From the NCBI GenBank assembly GCA_902478455.1, contig CABSLJ010000047.1, positions 1 to 15,039 of the forward strand: 15,039 bases of DNA. Direction: 5' to 3'. The translations under genes were made by a program, and so were the position numbers. This DNA is from an uncultured Oscillospiraceae bacterium (GTDB lineage: Bacteria > Bacillota > Clostridia > Oscillospirales > Acutalibacteraceae). The notes beneath the pieces were generated by a model that saw nothing but the letters and a program-made list of their open reading frames with translations, was not told the origin of the DNA and did no database searches. Of this stretch, positions 5,922 through 13,618 are shown piece by piece (the first letter of the stretch is position 1; each line of letters begins with the position of its first letter).

Positions 5922-6743
5922 ATGAAAGAGAATCGTTCAAAGCTGAAAGCGGCCTTTGGCCGGCTGGGAAGAATCCATTTGATTGTGTTGGAATGTGTCG
6001 CAGTGGCGCTACTCGTCGGCTCGGCTTACGCGGCAGTCGCCTTTTCCGGCGGCGGGACAAACCCCGGAACGGGGGGAGAGTCTGCGTCGCTGCCGCAGGA
6101 GGACCATCAAACGGGCTTAAGTCCGGCTTCTCAGGAGGAAACTGCTTGGAACGCGGCCTCCAGCGGCTTGCCGCAAGAGGAGACGTCCCTGAGCCTTCCG
6201 GAGGAATCAGGCATAAACGCGAGTCAGCTGCAAACGGAGCTGCTGCAATCGGAATCGGGGCCCATGGCCTCCTCGCGGCAGCCGATTCCCTCATCCGACG
6301 GGAACGGCGAATCGGCCGTGCGCTCTGAGGCGTGGGACGCGGAACCATTTTCGCCCTCCTCAGATTGCTGCCGCGGCATCCTCGGAATGAGCGAAGAGGA
6401 ACTGCGCCGGCATGTCGACCGGCTGGACCTGTTTCACCATGTTGAGCCGTTCGAGCAGGTCAGCAGCGGGCGGATCGGAGAACTTGACCAAGAGGCGTTT
6501 TATGAGATCATGGACCTGTTGAAGGGATATCAATGGTCGGAGCATCAGGAGCATGTCAGCGCCTATGAGCTGGGCGCTTACAGTCTGGAAGTCATCGGCC
6601 ATGACACCATCCACACCTATCTGCTGTTTGCGAGGAACCAAGACGGCGTCTGCTTCGCCTGGTCGTCCAATGACCGGAAGATCACCGGCCTGTCGGAGAA
6701 AGATTTCACAGCCATAGAGGAAATCCTTCGGAAGCTCAAATAA
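5922..6743 (+). CDS. Membrane-anchored exported protein of unknown function
   Basis: 273 residues from the ATG at 5922, with GGGAGG 9 bases upstream; the frame is open further upstream but without a ribosome site. I do not recognise the family. Residues 18-41 form one membrane helix or uncleaved signal anchor after a basic start (KENRSKLKAAFGRLGR), so the rest should lie outside the cell. Residues about 43-145 are a low-complexity Ser/Gln/Glu/Pro linker with recurring LPQE and LPEE strings. The last 125 residues look like a compact mixed alpha/beta domain, containing GMSEEELRRHVDRLDLF, a YELGAYSLEV strand pair and a closing helix that ends KLK. Two adjacent Cys (DCC) precede that domain. It is the only plus-strand gene in the left two thirds of the window and stands alone, diverging from the methyltransferase. 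Confidence 0.8.
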   Translation: MKENRSKLKAAFGRLGRIHLIVLECVAVALLVGSAYAAVAFSGGGTNPGTGGESASLPQEDHQTGLSPASQEETAWNAASSGLPQEETSLSLPEESGINASQLQTELLQSESGPMASSRQPIPSSDGNGESAVRSEAWDAEPFSPSSDCCRGILGMSEEELRRHVDRLDLFHHVEPFEQVSSGRIGELDQEAFYEIMDLLKGYQWSEHQEHVSAYELGAYSLEVIGHDTIHTYLLFARNQDGVCFAWSSNDRKITGLSEKDFTAIEEILRKLK

Positions 6744-6870
6744 CGGCGGACGATGAACGCAAGGGCGTAAAGACCGGCCACGCTGCACCGGTGTGACCGG
6801 GCGACGGCATCCGGCGGCCCGCGCAGCGGAAAAACGCGCGAGCGCGCGCCCTTCCCGATCCAAAGCAGAA

Positions 6871-6906
6871 AAGAGGCCGCCGGTCACACAGCACCGGCGG
6901 CCTCTT
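6871..6906 (-). terminator. Terminator overlapping the end of the glycosyltransferase gene
   Basis: A perfect 14-bp stem (AAGAGGCCGCCGGT and its complement) with an 8-base loop, followed on the minus strand by TTCTGCTTT. The first arm and loop contain the last codons and the TGA stop of the glycosyltransferase (6884), so coding and terminator functions share bases. It may also stop readthrough from the convergent plus-strand gene, though no T-run follows on that side. Confidence 0.85.
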
Positions 6907-7987
6907 CGTAATAGGCGTGATTTTTCAACAGGCGGTCGTCGTCCGGGGCGAGGGCGAGCGCCTCTTTGGAATAGGCGACGGCCTGGCGGTACAGCCCGAG
7001 GCGGTAGCTTGCCAGGGCGGCGAGGTCAAAGGGCGTTTGATCCCAGGCGTAGGGTTCGTTGACGTAACGGAAGGTGCGCGCCGTGATTTTGAGCGCTTCC
7101 GCAGAGAAGAAGAGCACGGCGTTCCAGTCGGCTTCCTCATAAGCGAGCAGCGCGGCTTCCACAAAGGGCTCGCGCAGAAAGGGCGTTTCGGCCATGGCGC
7201 GGCAGAGCCAGCGTTTTTGTTCGTACCGGTTGCCGAGATGTCCATAGCACCGGGCGATAAACCGCATGGAGGCCGAACGTTCCTCGTCCCAGGCGGAGAC
7301 GCCGGGCGCCAGATAACGCACGAGGGAGTCGATGCTCTTTTCCCATTCGCCGGCGAACATGTACTCCCTGCCGAGATAGTGGAGGCTGCGGGCGTCGCCG
7401 GGGTTCTCCTCTGCGGCGAGCTCCAGCAGGGAGAGATTGAAGCCGCGGTCCTTCGTGGGGTCGGGATGATGATTGTAGACGAGACCGTCGATAAATACCT
7501 GTTTTTCCTCGCCCGGGCCGGTGTATTCGAGCACCTCGTGGGTGGGATATTTCCAGCGGAAATTCTTTCTTGCATGGATGCGCTGGTGGGTGTACTGCAC
7601 GGCGGGCGTGCCGTCCGCGCGGAAGCTCCAGTTGTAAAGGTAGAGTCCGCGCGTGGTGTCCTTTTGCCAGGCGTTCTCCAGTTTCTCCCGCCATCCGGGC
7701 TCGACGACGTCGTCCAGGTCGGAGGAAACGCAGATGTCCACGTCCTCGGGAATGCGGTCGAGACAGAAGTTCCGGCTGGCGTCAAAGCGGAAGGGGGCGC
7801 ACTGAAACCGGTAGACCTGCGCACCCCGGGCGCGCAGGCGTTCGACCGTGCCGTCGCTCGACCCGGTGTCGGTGACGATGACGAGGTCGGCCTCGCAGGC
7901 GTGATCCATCCAGCGGTCGGCAAATTGCTCTTCGTCCTTGCAGATGGCGTAGGCGCAGACCTTATAACGATGTTCCATGGAATCCAT
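6884..7987 (-). CDS. Family 2 glycosyltransferase with helical-repeat C-terminus
   Basis: 367 residues from the ATG at 7987, which has AAAGGA close upstream; ATGs at 8014 and 7978 are alternatives. Residues 8-175 are a GT-A fold: YKVCAYAICKDEEQF at the start, TDTGSSDGTVE (39-49) and the metal-binding SSDLDD (88-93). The usual W-rich acceptor part includes KYPTHEVLEY and a YNHHPDPTKDR motif. The remaining 190 residues are helix-rich with TPR-like pairs (ARSLHYLGREYMFAGEWEKSI; ALASYRLGLYRQAV), a known design in Firmicute GT2 proteins that decorate glycans or proteins. Cytoplasmic, with no membrane segment. Donor and acceptor cannot be told. It lies downstream of the GNAT gene but a strong terminator separates them. 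Confidence 0.9.
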   Translation of the reverse strand: MDSMEHRYKVCAYAICKDEEQFADRWMDHACEADLVIVTDTGSSDGTVERLRARGAQVYRFQCAPFRFDASRNFCLDRIPEDVDICVSSDLDDVVEPGWREKLENAWQKDTTRGLYLYNWSFRADGTPAVQYTHQRIHARKNFRWKYPTHEVLEYTGPGEEKQVFIDGLVYNHHPDPTKDRGFNLSLLELAAEENPGDARSLHYLGREYMFAGEWEKSIDSLVRYLAPGVSAWDEERSASMRFIARCYGHLGNRYEQKRWLCRAMAETPFLREPFVEAALLAYEEADWNAVLFFSAEALKITARTFRYVNEPYAWDQTPFDLAALASYRLGLYRQAVAYSKEALALAPDDDRLLKNHAYYEEAAGAV

Positions 7988-8050
7988 CCGTCCTTTTTCA
8001 GTCAATTGCTCCATTCTATGGCGGAAAAGGTCGGGTGGTTCCGCATGGGG

Positions 8051-8102
8051 AACAAAAAACAGCGTGCGCGCCGAACTCCGGCCGCGTACGCTGTTTTTTG
8101 TT
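8051..8102 (-). terminator. Strong terminator of the acetyltransferase gene
   Basis: Perfect 15-bp inverted repeat (AACAAAAAACAGCGT and complement) with a 22-base GC-rich centre that can pair further. The minus-strand product ends in TTTTTTGTT, 46 bases beyond the stop at 8148. The A/T arms make it look bidirectional. Confidence 0.9.
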
Positions 8103-8147
8103 CAGAGGTTGTTCCCGCAGCCGGGGCGTGCGAAACGTCTCCGGACG

Positions 8148-8732
8148 TCATTCACCGGCGGCGTCGGAAAAAGTCGTCAAAATGCTTTCCCACCTTTCCC
8201 GCGGAACCGCCCGAAAGGGGAGAAAAAGGGCCGGTTCTGGGTCATAGGGGGCGATCTCCTTTTCAAACCAGGCGACGTCATGCCACGCCCGGCATTTGTA
8301 GCCCGTATTGCGGTAGACGCCGAGCCGCCGGAAACCCAGCGACGCATGCAGACGCTCGCTTTTTTCGTTGGGCAGGGTGACGCCGCCGTAGACGGTGTGG
8401 ACTCCCTGCAGCTTCAGCAGCGCGAAAAGCGCAAGATACAGTTTGGCGCCCAGCCCACGCGAGGTGAAGGAACCGTCCAGATAAATTGATAGTTCTGCGT
8501 TCCACTGATACGCTTCCCGTTCCTTTTGCCGGTGCGCGTAGGCGTAGCCCGCGATGCGCCCGTTTTCTTCACAGACCAGGTAGGGGTAATCCCCGGATAC
8601 CGACCGGATGCGTCCGGCAAATTCCTGTACGCTCGGCAGTGCGCATTCAAAGGTGACGGGCGTGTCGATATACTGCGCGTAGATTTGTAAGAGAGAAGGG
8701 GCGTCGTCGGCCGAGGCCAGCCGCAGTTTCAT
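8148..8732 (-). CDS. GNAT acetyltransferase, phosphinothricin/amino-acid N-acetyltransferase type
   Basis: 194 residues from the ATG at 8732, with AGGTGA 6 bases upstream. The sequence follows the PAT/MnaT subfamily closely: IYAQYIDTPVTFE (17-29), PSVQEFAGRI (33-42), AYQWNAELSIYLD (74-86), the acetyl-CoA loop SRGLGAKLY (91-99), PNEKSERLHASLGF (121-134) and GYKCRAWHDVAWFEK (144-158). Members move an acetyl group from acetyl-CoA to the amino group of methionine-type substrates or phosphinothricin. The exact substrate here is open. About 25 residues at the C-terminus extend past the usual end. The gene lies 87 bases behind the TetR gene on the same strand with no strong terminator between, so co-transcription with the regulator is possible. 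Confidence 0.9.
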   Translation of the reverse strand: MKLRLASADDAPSLLQIYAQYIDTPVTFECALPSVQEFAGRIRSVSGDYPYLVCEENGRIAGYAYAHRQKEREAYQWNAELSIYLDGSFTSRGLGAKLYLALFALLKLQGVHTVYGGVTLPNEKSERLHASLGFRRLGVYRNTGYKCRAWHDVAWFEKEIAPYDPEPALFLPFRAVPRERWESILTTFSDAAGE

Positions 8733-8819
8733 TTGAAATCACCTGCAAATTCTTTCAGATTCCCTGCCGGATACAGGGGAGAAGGCGCTCGTATTGCTGT
8801 AAAATGCGGCGTGTCCGCC

Positions 8820-9404
8820 TCAGGCCGTCGGCACCGGCACAAAGGCGCTTAAGCCCTGATAGGTCAGCTTGAGGATGGTTTCCGCCATTTCGCGCGGGGA
8901 TTTTTTCATGCCGTCCCCCAGCCATTTCTGAATGACGCCGATGCACCCGCTGGTCAGGAAGGAATAGATGTATTCGGTGCCGTCCTCGCCTACCGTGTTT
9001 TTGGCCCATTCGGCGACCGACAGATTGCGGACAATCATCATGATTTGCTTTTGAAAGGCGATGTCGCCGCTGTCCCCCAGCAGGATGGCGCACAGTTCGC
9101 CGTTTTCCTTGATATACTTCATAATCGTCTCGATCACATGGAGGGATTCGTCGTTGGTCGCGCCGAAGGAATAGTGGGCGAGATAGCGGTTGATGTCGTC
9201 GATCAGCTCATTTTCAATTTGGTGGAGAAAGTCGAACTGGTCGCTGTAGTGGGCGTAGAAGGTGGCGCGGTTGATGTCGGCCCCTTCGCAGATTTCCTTG
9301 ATGGTGATCTTATTGACCGGCTTTTGCTTGAGCAGGCTGATGAAGCTTTCCTTGAGCACCATTTTGGTGTATCTGACCCGGCGGTCGGTCTTTTCCTCTT
9401 TCAT
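8820..9404 (-). CDS. TetR/AcrR-family transcriptional regulator
   Basis: 194 residues from the ATG at 9404, with AAGGAG 8 bases before it. The N-terminal DNA-binding domain is plain: RYTKMVLKESFISLLKQKP (helix 1), then the helix-turn-helix ITIKEICEGADINRATFYAHY (33-53), the TetR signature. The C-terminal ligand and dimer domain is all helical, of the TetR_C_7-like kind common in clostridia, with no recognisable ligand. It diverges from the MMPL exporter operon across a 236-base region that holds promoters for both. Local TetR regulators of efflux pumps usually repress the adjacent pump and themselves, so the likely targets are the exporter operon and its own promoter. Confidence 0.92.
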   Translation of the reverse strand: MKEEKTDRRVRYTKMVLKESFISLLKQKPVNKITIKEICEGADINRATFYAHYSDQFDFLHQIENELIDDINRYLAHYSFGATNDESLHVIETIMKYIKENGELCAILLGDSGDIAFQKQIMMIVRNLSVAEWAKNTVGEDGTEYIYSFLTSGCIGVIQKWLGDGMKKSPREMAETILKLTYQGLSAFVPVPTA

Positions 9405-9442
9405 TGGGCACTCTCCTTCCGCTTTGGCATGTGTTCACAAAA

Positions 9443-9472
9443 AGTTTAACTTTGAATTTGTCGTTTCTCCAA
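9443..9472 (-). promoter_or_regulatory. Candidate promoter of the TetR gene
   Basis: On the minus strand: -35 TTGGAG, 18-base spacer, -10 TAAACT. The -10 lies inside a small palindrome, AAAGT-TTA-ACTTT (9441-9453), which is a possible operator for self-repression but short. Confidence 0.45.
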
Positions 9473-9522
9473 CATTTCTTCCATTAATGTCGGATAGTTG
9501 GCGAAAGATAATAATCTGTCGG

Positions 9523-9551
9523 TTGATCTAATTTCACAGCGTTATTATACT
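9523..9551 (+). promoter_or_regulatory. Sigma-A promoter of the MMPL exporter operon
   Basis: -35 TTGATC, 17-base spacer, -10 TATACT, with a second TATAAT-like string directly after it. The leader to the ATG at 9641 is about 83 bases. Confidence 0.7.
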
Positions 9552-9640
9552 ATAATCGTGACGAAAGAACAACAGGTGTTGCTTAATTTTTCGGCCGGGA
9601 CGGAAACACTGCCGACCGGCGCGCCGTGGGAGGGGCCGAA

Positions 9641-11710
9641 ATGCATAGAATTTCCAGCGCGATTCTGCACCGAAAAAAGACGGTGGTGACGGTCTTCACC
9701 GCCGTCACTTTGGTTTGCTGTCTGCTGCTGTTCGCCGTGTCGGTCAATTACAACATGGTGGACTATCTGCCGGCGGATGCCCAATCGACAAAGGCGCTCG
9801 CAGTCATGCAGGAGGAGTTTGCCGGCGCCGTGCCCAACGGGCGGGTGATGGTGCCCGGCGTGAGCGTGGAAGAGGCGCTTGACTACAAAGAAAAGCTCGC
9901 CGCGGTCGACGGCGTCGGCGAGGTGCTGTGGCTGGATGACGTCGTCGACGTCAGGCAGCCGTTGGAAACGGCCGACCGCTCCACGGTGGAGGGCTACTAC
10001 AAAGACGGGGCGGCCCTGTTTCAGGTGACCATCGAAGAGGGCAGGGAATCGGCGGCGGTCAACGCCATCTACGAGGTGATCGGAGAAGCGGGAGCCGTTT
10101 CGGGCGAGGCGGTGGACATCGCCACCCAGCAGTCGATGGCGGTCAGCGAATCGCTGCGCGCCATGCTCATCCTCGTGCCGCTGATTCTCGTGATTCTGCT
10201 GGTTTCCACCTCCAGCTGGATCGAGCCGCTGCTGTTTCTGCTGACCATCGGCGTTGCGGTGCTCATCAACATGGGGACCAATGTCTTTTTTGAGGAAATC
10301 TCCTTTGTGACCCAAGCGGTCAGTCCGATTCTGCAGCTGGCCGTCTCTCTGGACTACGCCATCTTCCTGCTGCACAGCTTTGAGGCGTACCGCAGGGAGA
10401 CCGACGACGTGCGCGAGGCGATGGCCCGCGCCATGAAGCGCGCCTTCCCCTCCATCGCCGCCAGCGCGGCGACCACCCTGTTCGGCTTCCTCGCGCTGAT
10501 GTTTATGCGCTTTGAACTTGGCTCCGATTTAGGGGTCAATCTGGTCAAGGGAATTGCGCTGAGCTTTGTTTCGGTGCTGGTTTTCCTGCCTGCGCTGACG
10601 CTGTGCTGCTACAAATGGATCGACAAAACCAGGCACAAAAAACTGCTGCCCGAGTTCAAGGGTGCCGGAAAATGGATTCTGAAGCTGCGCGTACCGGCGC
10701 TGATTTTGGTGGCGCTGCTGATTGTACCGACCTTTCTGGCTCAGGGCAGCAACGATTTCATCTACGGCATGGGCAGCAACATCTCCACCAGTAGCCGCGG
10801 CGGACGCGATACCGCGAAAATCGACGAGACGTTCGGCAGCTCGACCGCCATGGTCCTGCTCGTCCCCCGCGGAGAGCCGGCCAAGGAGGAGCTGCTGTGC
10901 GCCGAGCTGGAGACCTTTGACCACGTCACCGGGGTGATGGCCTACGCCAATACGGTGGGCGCGGCCATCCCGCCCGAATACCTGAGCGAGGCGATCACGG
11001 AACAGTTTTATTCGGAGCATTACGCCCGCATCATCCTTTACACCGACGCCGGCAACGAGGGGGAGGAGGCCTTCGCCCTCGTCGAGCGGGTGCAGTCGGC
11101 CGCCGAGGCGTATTACGGGGAGGAGGTGCTCTCCCTCGGGCAGAGCGTCAATCTCTACGACATGAAGGATGTGGTGGAGAAGGACACCACCGTGGTCAAT
11201 CTGATCGCCGTTCTGGCCATCTTCGTGGTGCTGCTTGTTACCTTCCGCTCGGTTTCGCTGCCGCTGCTTTTGCTGCTGACCATCGAAACCTCCATCTGGA
11301 TCAACCTTGCAGTGCCCTATTTTTCGGGCGACGTGCTGTGCTATATCGGCTATCTGGTCATCAGCACGGTGCAGCTGGGCGCGACGGTGGACTACGCCAT
11401 CCTGCTGAGCGATCACTACATGCACAACCGGCAGGCGCTGGGCGCGCGGGAGGCCATGCGGGCCTCCCTGGGGGAGACGGTGCAGTCGATTTTCGTCTCC
11501 GGCTCCATTCTGGCGGCGGCGGGTTTCTGCCTGGGGATCGTCTCCAGCGACCAGATCATCTCCGAGCTGGGCATCCTGCTGGGCAGGGGCGCGGTGCTTT
11601 CCGTCCTGATGGTGGTGCTCTTCCTGCCGGCGGTGCTGCTTTTGTTCGATAAGCTCATTCCCTATACAACGCTCAAAGCCAATTTCTTCAAAGGGGGAGA
11701 TCGCAAATGA
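9641..11710 (+). CDS. MMPL/RND-superfamily proton-driven exporter
   Basis: 689 residues from the ATG at 9641 (GGGAGG 7-8 bases upstream); a GTG at 9626 is in frame but its codon sits in the ribosome site. The protein has the two-fold RND layout. One membrane helix (about 14-34) leads to an outside loop of some 145 residues with LPADAQSTKAL, then five helices; the second half repeats this from about residue 345. DY pairs lie in LDYAIF (about 237) and VDYAIL (about 583). These match the TM4 and TM10 Asp-Tyr pairs of the MmpL3 proton relay. The size is typical for the short Gram-positive MMPL group. It should export a lipid or hydrophobic compound using the proton gradient; the substrate is unknown. 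The stop overlaps the next start as ATGA, so the exported heptad protein is its likely partner. Confidence 0.92.
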   Translation: MHRISSAILHRKKTVVTVFTAVTLVCCLLLFAVSVNYNMVDYLPADAQSTKALAVMQEEFAGAVPNGRVMVPGVSVEEALDYKEKLAAVDGVGEVLWLDDVVDVRQPLETADRSTVEGYYKDGAALFQVTIEEGRESAAVNAIYEVIGEAGAVSGEAVDIATQQSMAVSESLRAMLILVPLILVILLVSTSSWIEPLLFLLTIGVAVLINMGTNVFFEEISFVTQAVSPILQLAVSLDYAIFLLHSFEAYRRETDDVREAMARAMKRAFPSIAASAATTLFGFLALMFMRFELGSDLGVNLVKGIALSFVSVLVFLPALTLCCYKWIDKTRHKKLLPEFKGAGKWILKLRVPALILVALLIVPTFLAQGSNDFIYGMGSNISTSSRGGRDTAKIDETFGSSTAMVLLVPRGEPAKEELLCAELETFDHVTGVMAYANTVGAAIPPEYLSEAITEQFYSEHYARIILYTDAGNEGEEAFALVERVQSAAEAYYGEEVLSLGQSVNLYDMKDVVEKDTTVVNLIAVLAIFVVLLVTFRSVSLPLLLLLTIETSIWINLAVPYFSGDVLCYIGYLVISTVQLGATVDYAILLSDHYMHNRQALGAREAMRASLGETVQSIFVSGSILAAAGFCLGIVSSDQIISELGILLGRGAVLSVLMVVLFLPAVLLLFDKLIPYTTLKANFFKGGDRK

Positions 11711-13530
11711 AGAAGGGAATCAAACGCCTGTGCGCTGTGCTGCTTTCGGCGCTTTTGCTGTGCGGCTTTCTGGGGGTGCCCGCCCTGGCCGACGGTGAGG
11801 ACGTCCGGGAAGAGGAAACCCTCTCCGGCGCGGGAAAGACCGGCGGCAAGGAAGAGGTCGTCTATGCGACACTTGGGGCCGACGGCTCGGTCTCGGGCGT
11901 ATATGTGGTCAACGTTCTGGAGGTGCTTTCCGCCGGAAGGCTTACCGATTACGGCGACTATGCAGAGGTCAAAAACCTCACCAATCTGGAACCGATCTCC
12001 TGTGAAGACGGCGTGGTAAGCGCCGCGGGCGAGGAAGGTCGATTCTATTACCAGGGTAATCTGCAGGACGCTTCCCTGCCCTGGAAGGTGGAAATCGCCT
12101 ATGCGCTCGACGGTGCGGAGCTCTCCGCAAAGGAGCTGGCCGGAAAGGACGGCAGGCTGGAGCTTCACATCCGCACGGCGCAAAACAGCGGGGCGGACGC
12201 CTCCTTTTATGAAAATTACATGTTGCAGATATCGGTCACGCTCGATGCCGAACGGTGCAAAAACCTCACAGCCGAGGGAGCGACCCTTGCCAATGCCGGC
12301 AAGAACAAGCTTGTCACCTTTACCGTGATGCCGGGGACCGACGGCGACCTGAGCCTTTCGGCCGACGTGCGGGACTTTGAGATGGAGGGCATCTCCATCT
12401 CGGCCGTGCCCTTTTCCATGGACATCAGCATGCCCGACCTTTCGGGCATGACGGGAGAGTTCGGCGAGCTGTCTTCAGCCGTCACACAGCTTTCCGACGG
12501 CTCCGCCGCGCTGGCGGAGGGGGTAAAGGAGCTGCAGACGGGCGCCGACGCGCTCAAGGACGGCTCGGCGGAATACCGGAAGGGCATCGAAACGCTGAAC
12601 GCCGGTTCTTCCGAACTGACCGACGCGTCTGAAGACATCCGAGACGCCCTCTCCGCCCTTTCTTCCGCGCTGGACGAGGGATTGGACGCCGAGGGGCTGT
12701 CCGCCCTTTCGGCCCTGCCCGGGGCGCTTGACCAGTTTGCCGCCGGTATTGACGAGATTTCCGGCGGGCTCTCCGCCCTTGGCGAGGGCTTTGAGCAGGC
12801 CTACGGCGCGCTGGACGGCGCCATTTCCTCCATCCCGGAGGCGATTCCGGAGTCGGATTTGCAGGCGCTGGCCGTCAAGAATTACGGCGACGCCGCCTTC
12901 ATGAAGCTTTTGGAGCAGTATCAGGCGGCTCAGACCGTCAAGGGAACCTATGAGGCGGTCCGGCCGGCCTTCGCCGCCGTCGGCGGCACGCTGGATACGC
13001 TCTCCCAATCGCTCGATAAAATATCAGGTTCTCTGCAGGCTGTGTCGCGGCAGCTCTCCGGCTCGCTGGCGGATTTTGACGCCGACGCGCTCTCCGAGCT
13101 GGCGGACGGAATCGGAGCTCTCGCCGCCGGTTACGCCGAATTCCATCAGGGGCTGTTGGGCTACACCGGGGGCGTCTCCGAGCTGGCCGGAAATTACGCC
13201 GCGCTCGACGGCGGGATCGGCGAATTCGCCGCGGGGACTGGGACGCTGACCTCGGGCACGCAGCAGCTGGCGGACGGACTCTCCCAGCTCAACGACAATA
13301 CCAAGGACCTCCCCGCACAGATCGATGAGACGATCGACGAGCTGTTAAGCGGCTACGACACCTCCGATTTTGAACCCGTGTCCTTTGTGTCCGCGAAGAA
13401 CGAGGGGGTCCATGCGGTGCAGTTCGTCTTCACCACCGAGGGGGTGGCAAAGGAAAAGATCGTCGAACCCGAGCCCGAGCCGGTGGAGGAGAACTTCTGG
13501 ACGCGGTTAAAAAATCTCTTTTCCTGGTAA
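11707..13530 (+). CDS. Exported LxxG-heptad protein, partner of the MMPL exporter
   Basis: 607 residues; the ATG overlaps the exporter stop (ATGA) and GGGGGAG precedes it by 7 bases. A signal peptide (basic start, hydrophobic core, ALA-DG cut at 28/29) shows export. After an extended beta-rich part (30-255) come runs of the xxxLxxG heptad (LSDGSAALAEGVKELQTG, about 262-279; LTSGTQQLADGL near 516), as in YhgE/Pip-type proteins. Long helical stretches lie between them and suggest an elongated coiled structure. Unlike YhgE/Pip there are no C-terminal membrane helices; the chain ends in a Pro/Glu spacer and an amphipathic NFWTRLKNLFSW. LLLC at 17-20 does not meet the lipobox rule. Heptad proteins of this kind commonly sit next to MMPL pumps in Firmicutes, so it may form a periplasm-like adaptor or lipid path for the exporter. 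Confidence 0.85.
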   Translation: MKKGIKRLCAVLLSALLLCGFLGVPALADGEDVREEETLSGAGKTGGKEEVVYATLGADGSVSGVYVVNVLEVLSAGRLTDYGDYAEVKNLTNLEPISCEDGVVSAAGEEGRFYYQGNLQDASLPWKVEIAYALDGAELSAKELAGKDGRLELHIRTAQNSGADASFYENYMLQISVTLDAERCKNLTAEGATLANAGKNKLVTFTVMPGTDGDLSLSADVRDFEMEGISISAVPFSMDISMPDLSGMTGEFGELSSAVTQLSDGSAALAEGVKELQTGADALKDGSAEYRKGIETLNAGSSELTDASEDIRDALSALSSALDEGLDAEGLSALSALPGALDQFAAGIDEISGGLSALGEGFEQAYGALDGAISSIPEAIPESDLQALAVKNYGDAAFMKLLEQYQAAQTVKGTYEAVRPAFAAVGGTLDTLSQSLDKISGSLQAVSRQLSGSLADFDADALSELADGIGALAAGYAEFHQGLLGYTGGVSELAGNYAALDGGIGEFAAGTGTLTSGTQQLADGLSQLNDNTKDLPAQIDETIDELLSGYDTSDFEPVSFVSAKNEGVHAVQFVFTTEGVAKEKIVEPEPEPVEENFWTRLKNLFSW

Positions 13531-13546
13531 AACAGCGCAGAAACAG

Positions 13547-13583
13547 GCCCTCCGCTGCGGAAACGGATTCCGCGGGGGAGGGC
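13547..13583. terminator. Stem-loop between convergent genes
   Basis: Arms GCCCTCC/GGAGGGC and GCGGAA/TTCCGC pair around a small loop, 16 bases after the stop at 13530 and 35 bases beyond the end of the opposite gene at 13619. T-runs are short on both sides (GCTTTGAC; CTGTTTCTG), so it may be a shared, modest terminator for both operons. Confidence 0.6.
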
Positions 13584-13618
13584 TTTGACTGTCCAGAAAA
13601 AAGGGAAAGGCCGGCCGG

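Noticed and set aside
6917..8380. 487-residue open frame on the plus strand
   Set aside because: It is antisense to the GT2 gene, runs through two terminators and into the acetyltransferase; a product of high GC.
8755..8819. Small stem-loop (CCCTG/CAGGG) after the TetR gene as terminator
   Set aside because: Only five base pairs and no T-run on the minus strand; not enough to call.
9441..9453. Palindrome AAAGT-TTA-ACTTT as TetR operator
   Set aside because: Five-base arms in an A/T-rich promoter can arise by chance and no second copy is seen at the exporter promoter; kept only as a remark on the promoter.
11755..11766. Lipobox in the signal peptide of the heptad protein
   Set aside because: The residue before Cys is Leu, where Gly, Ala or Ser is needed; an ALA-DG signal peptidase I site fits better.
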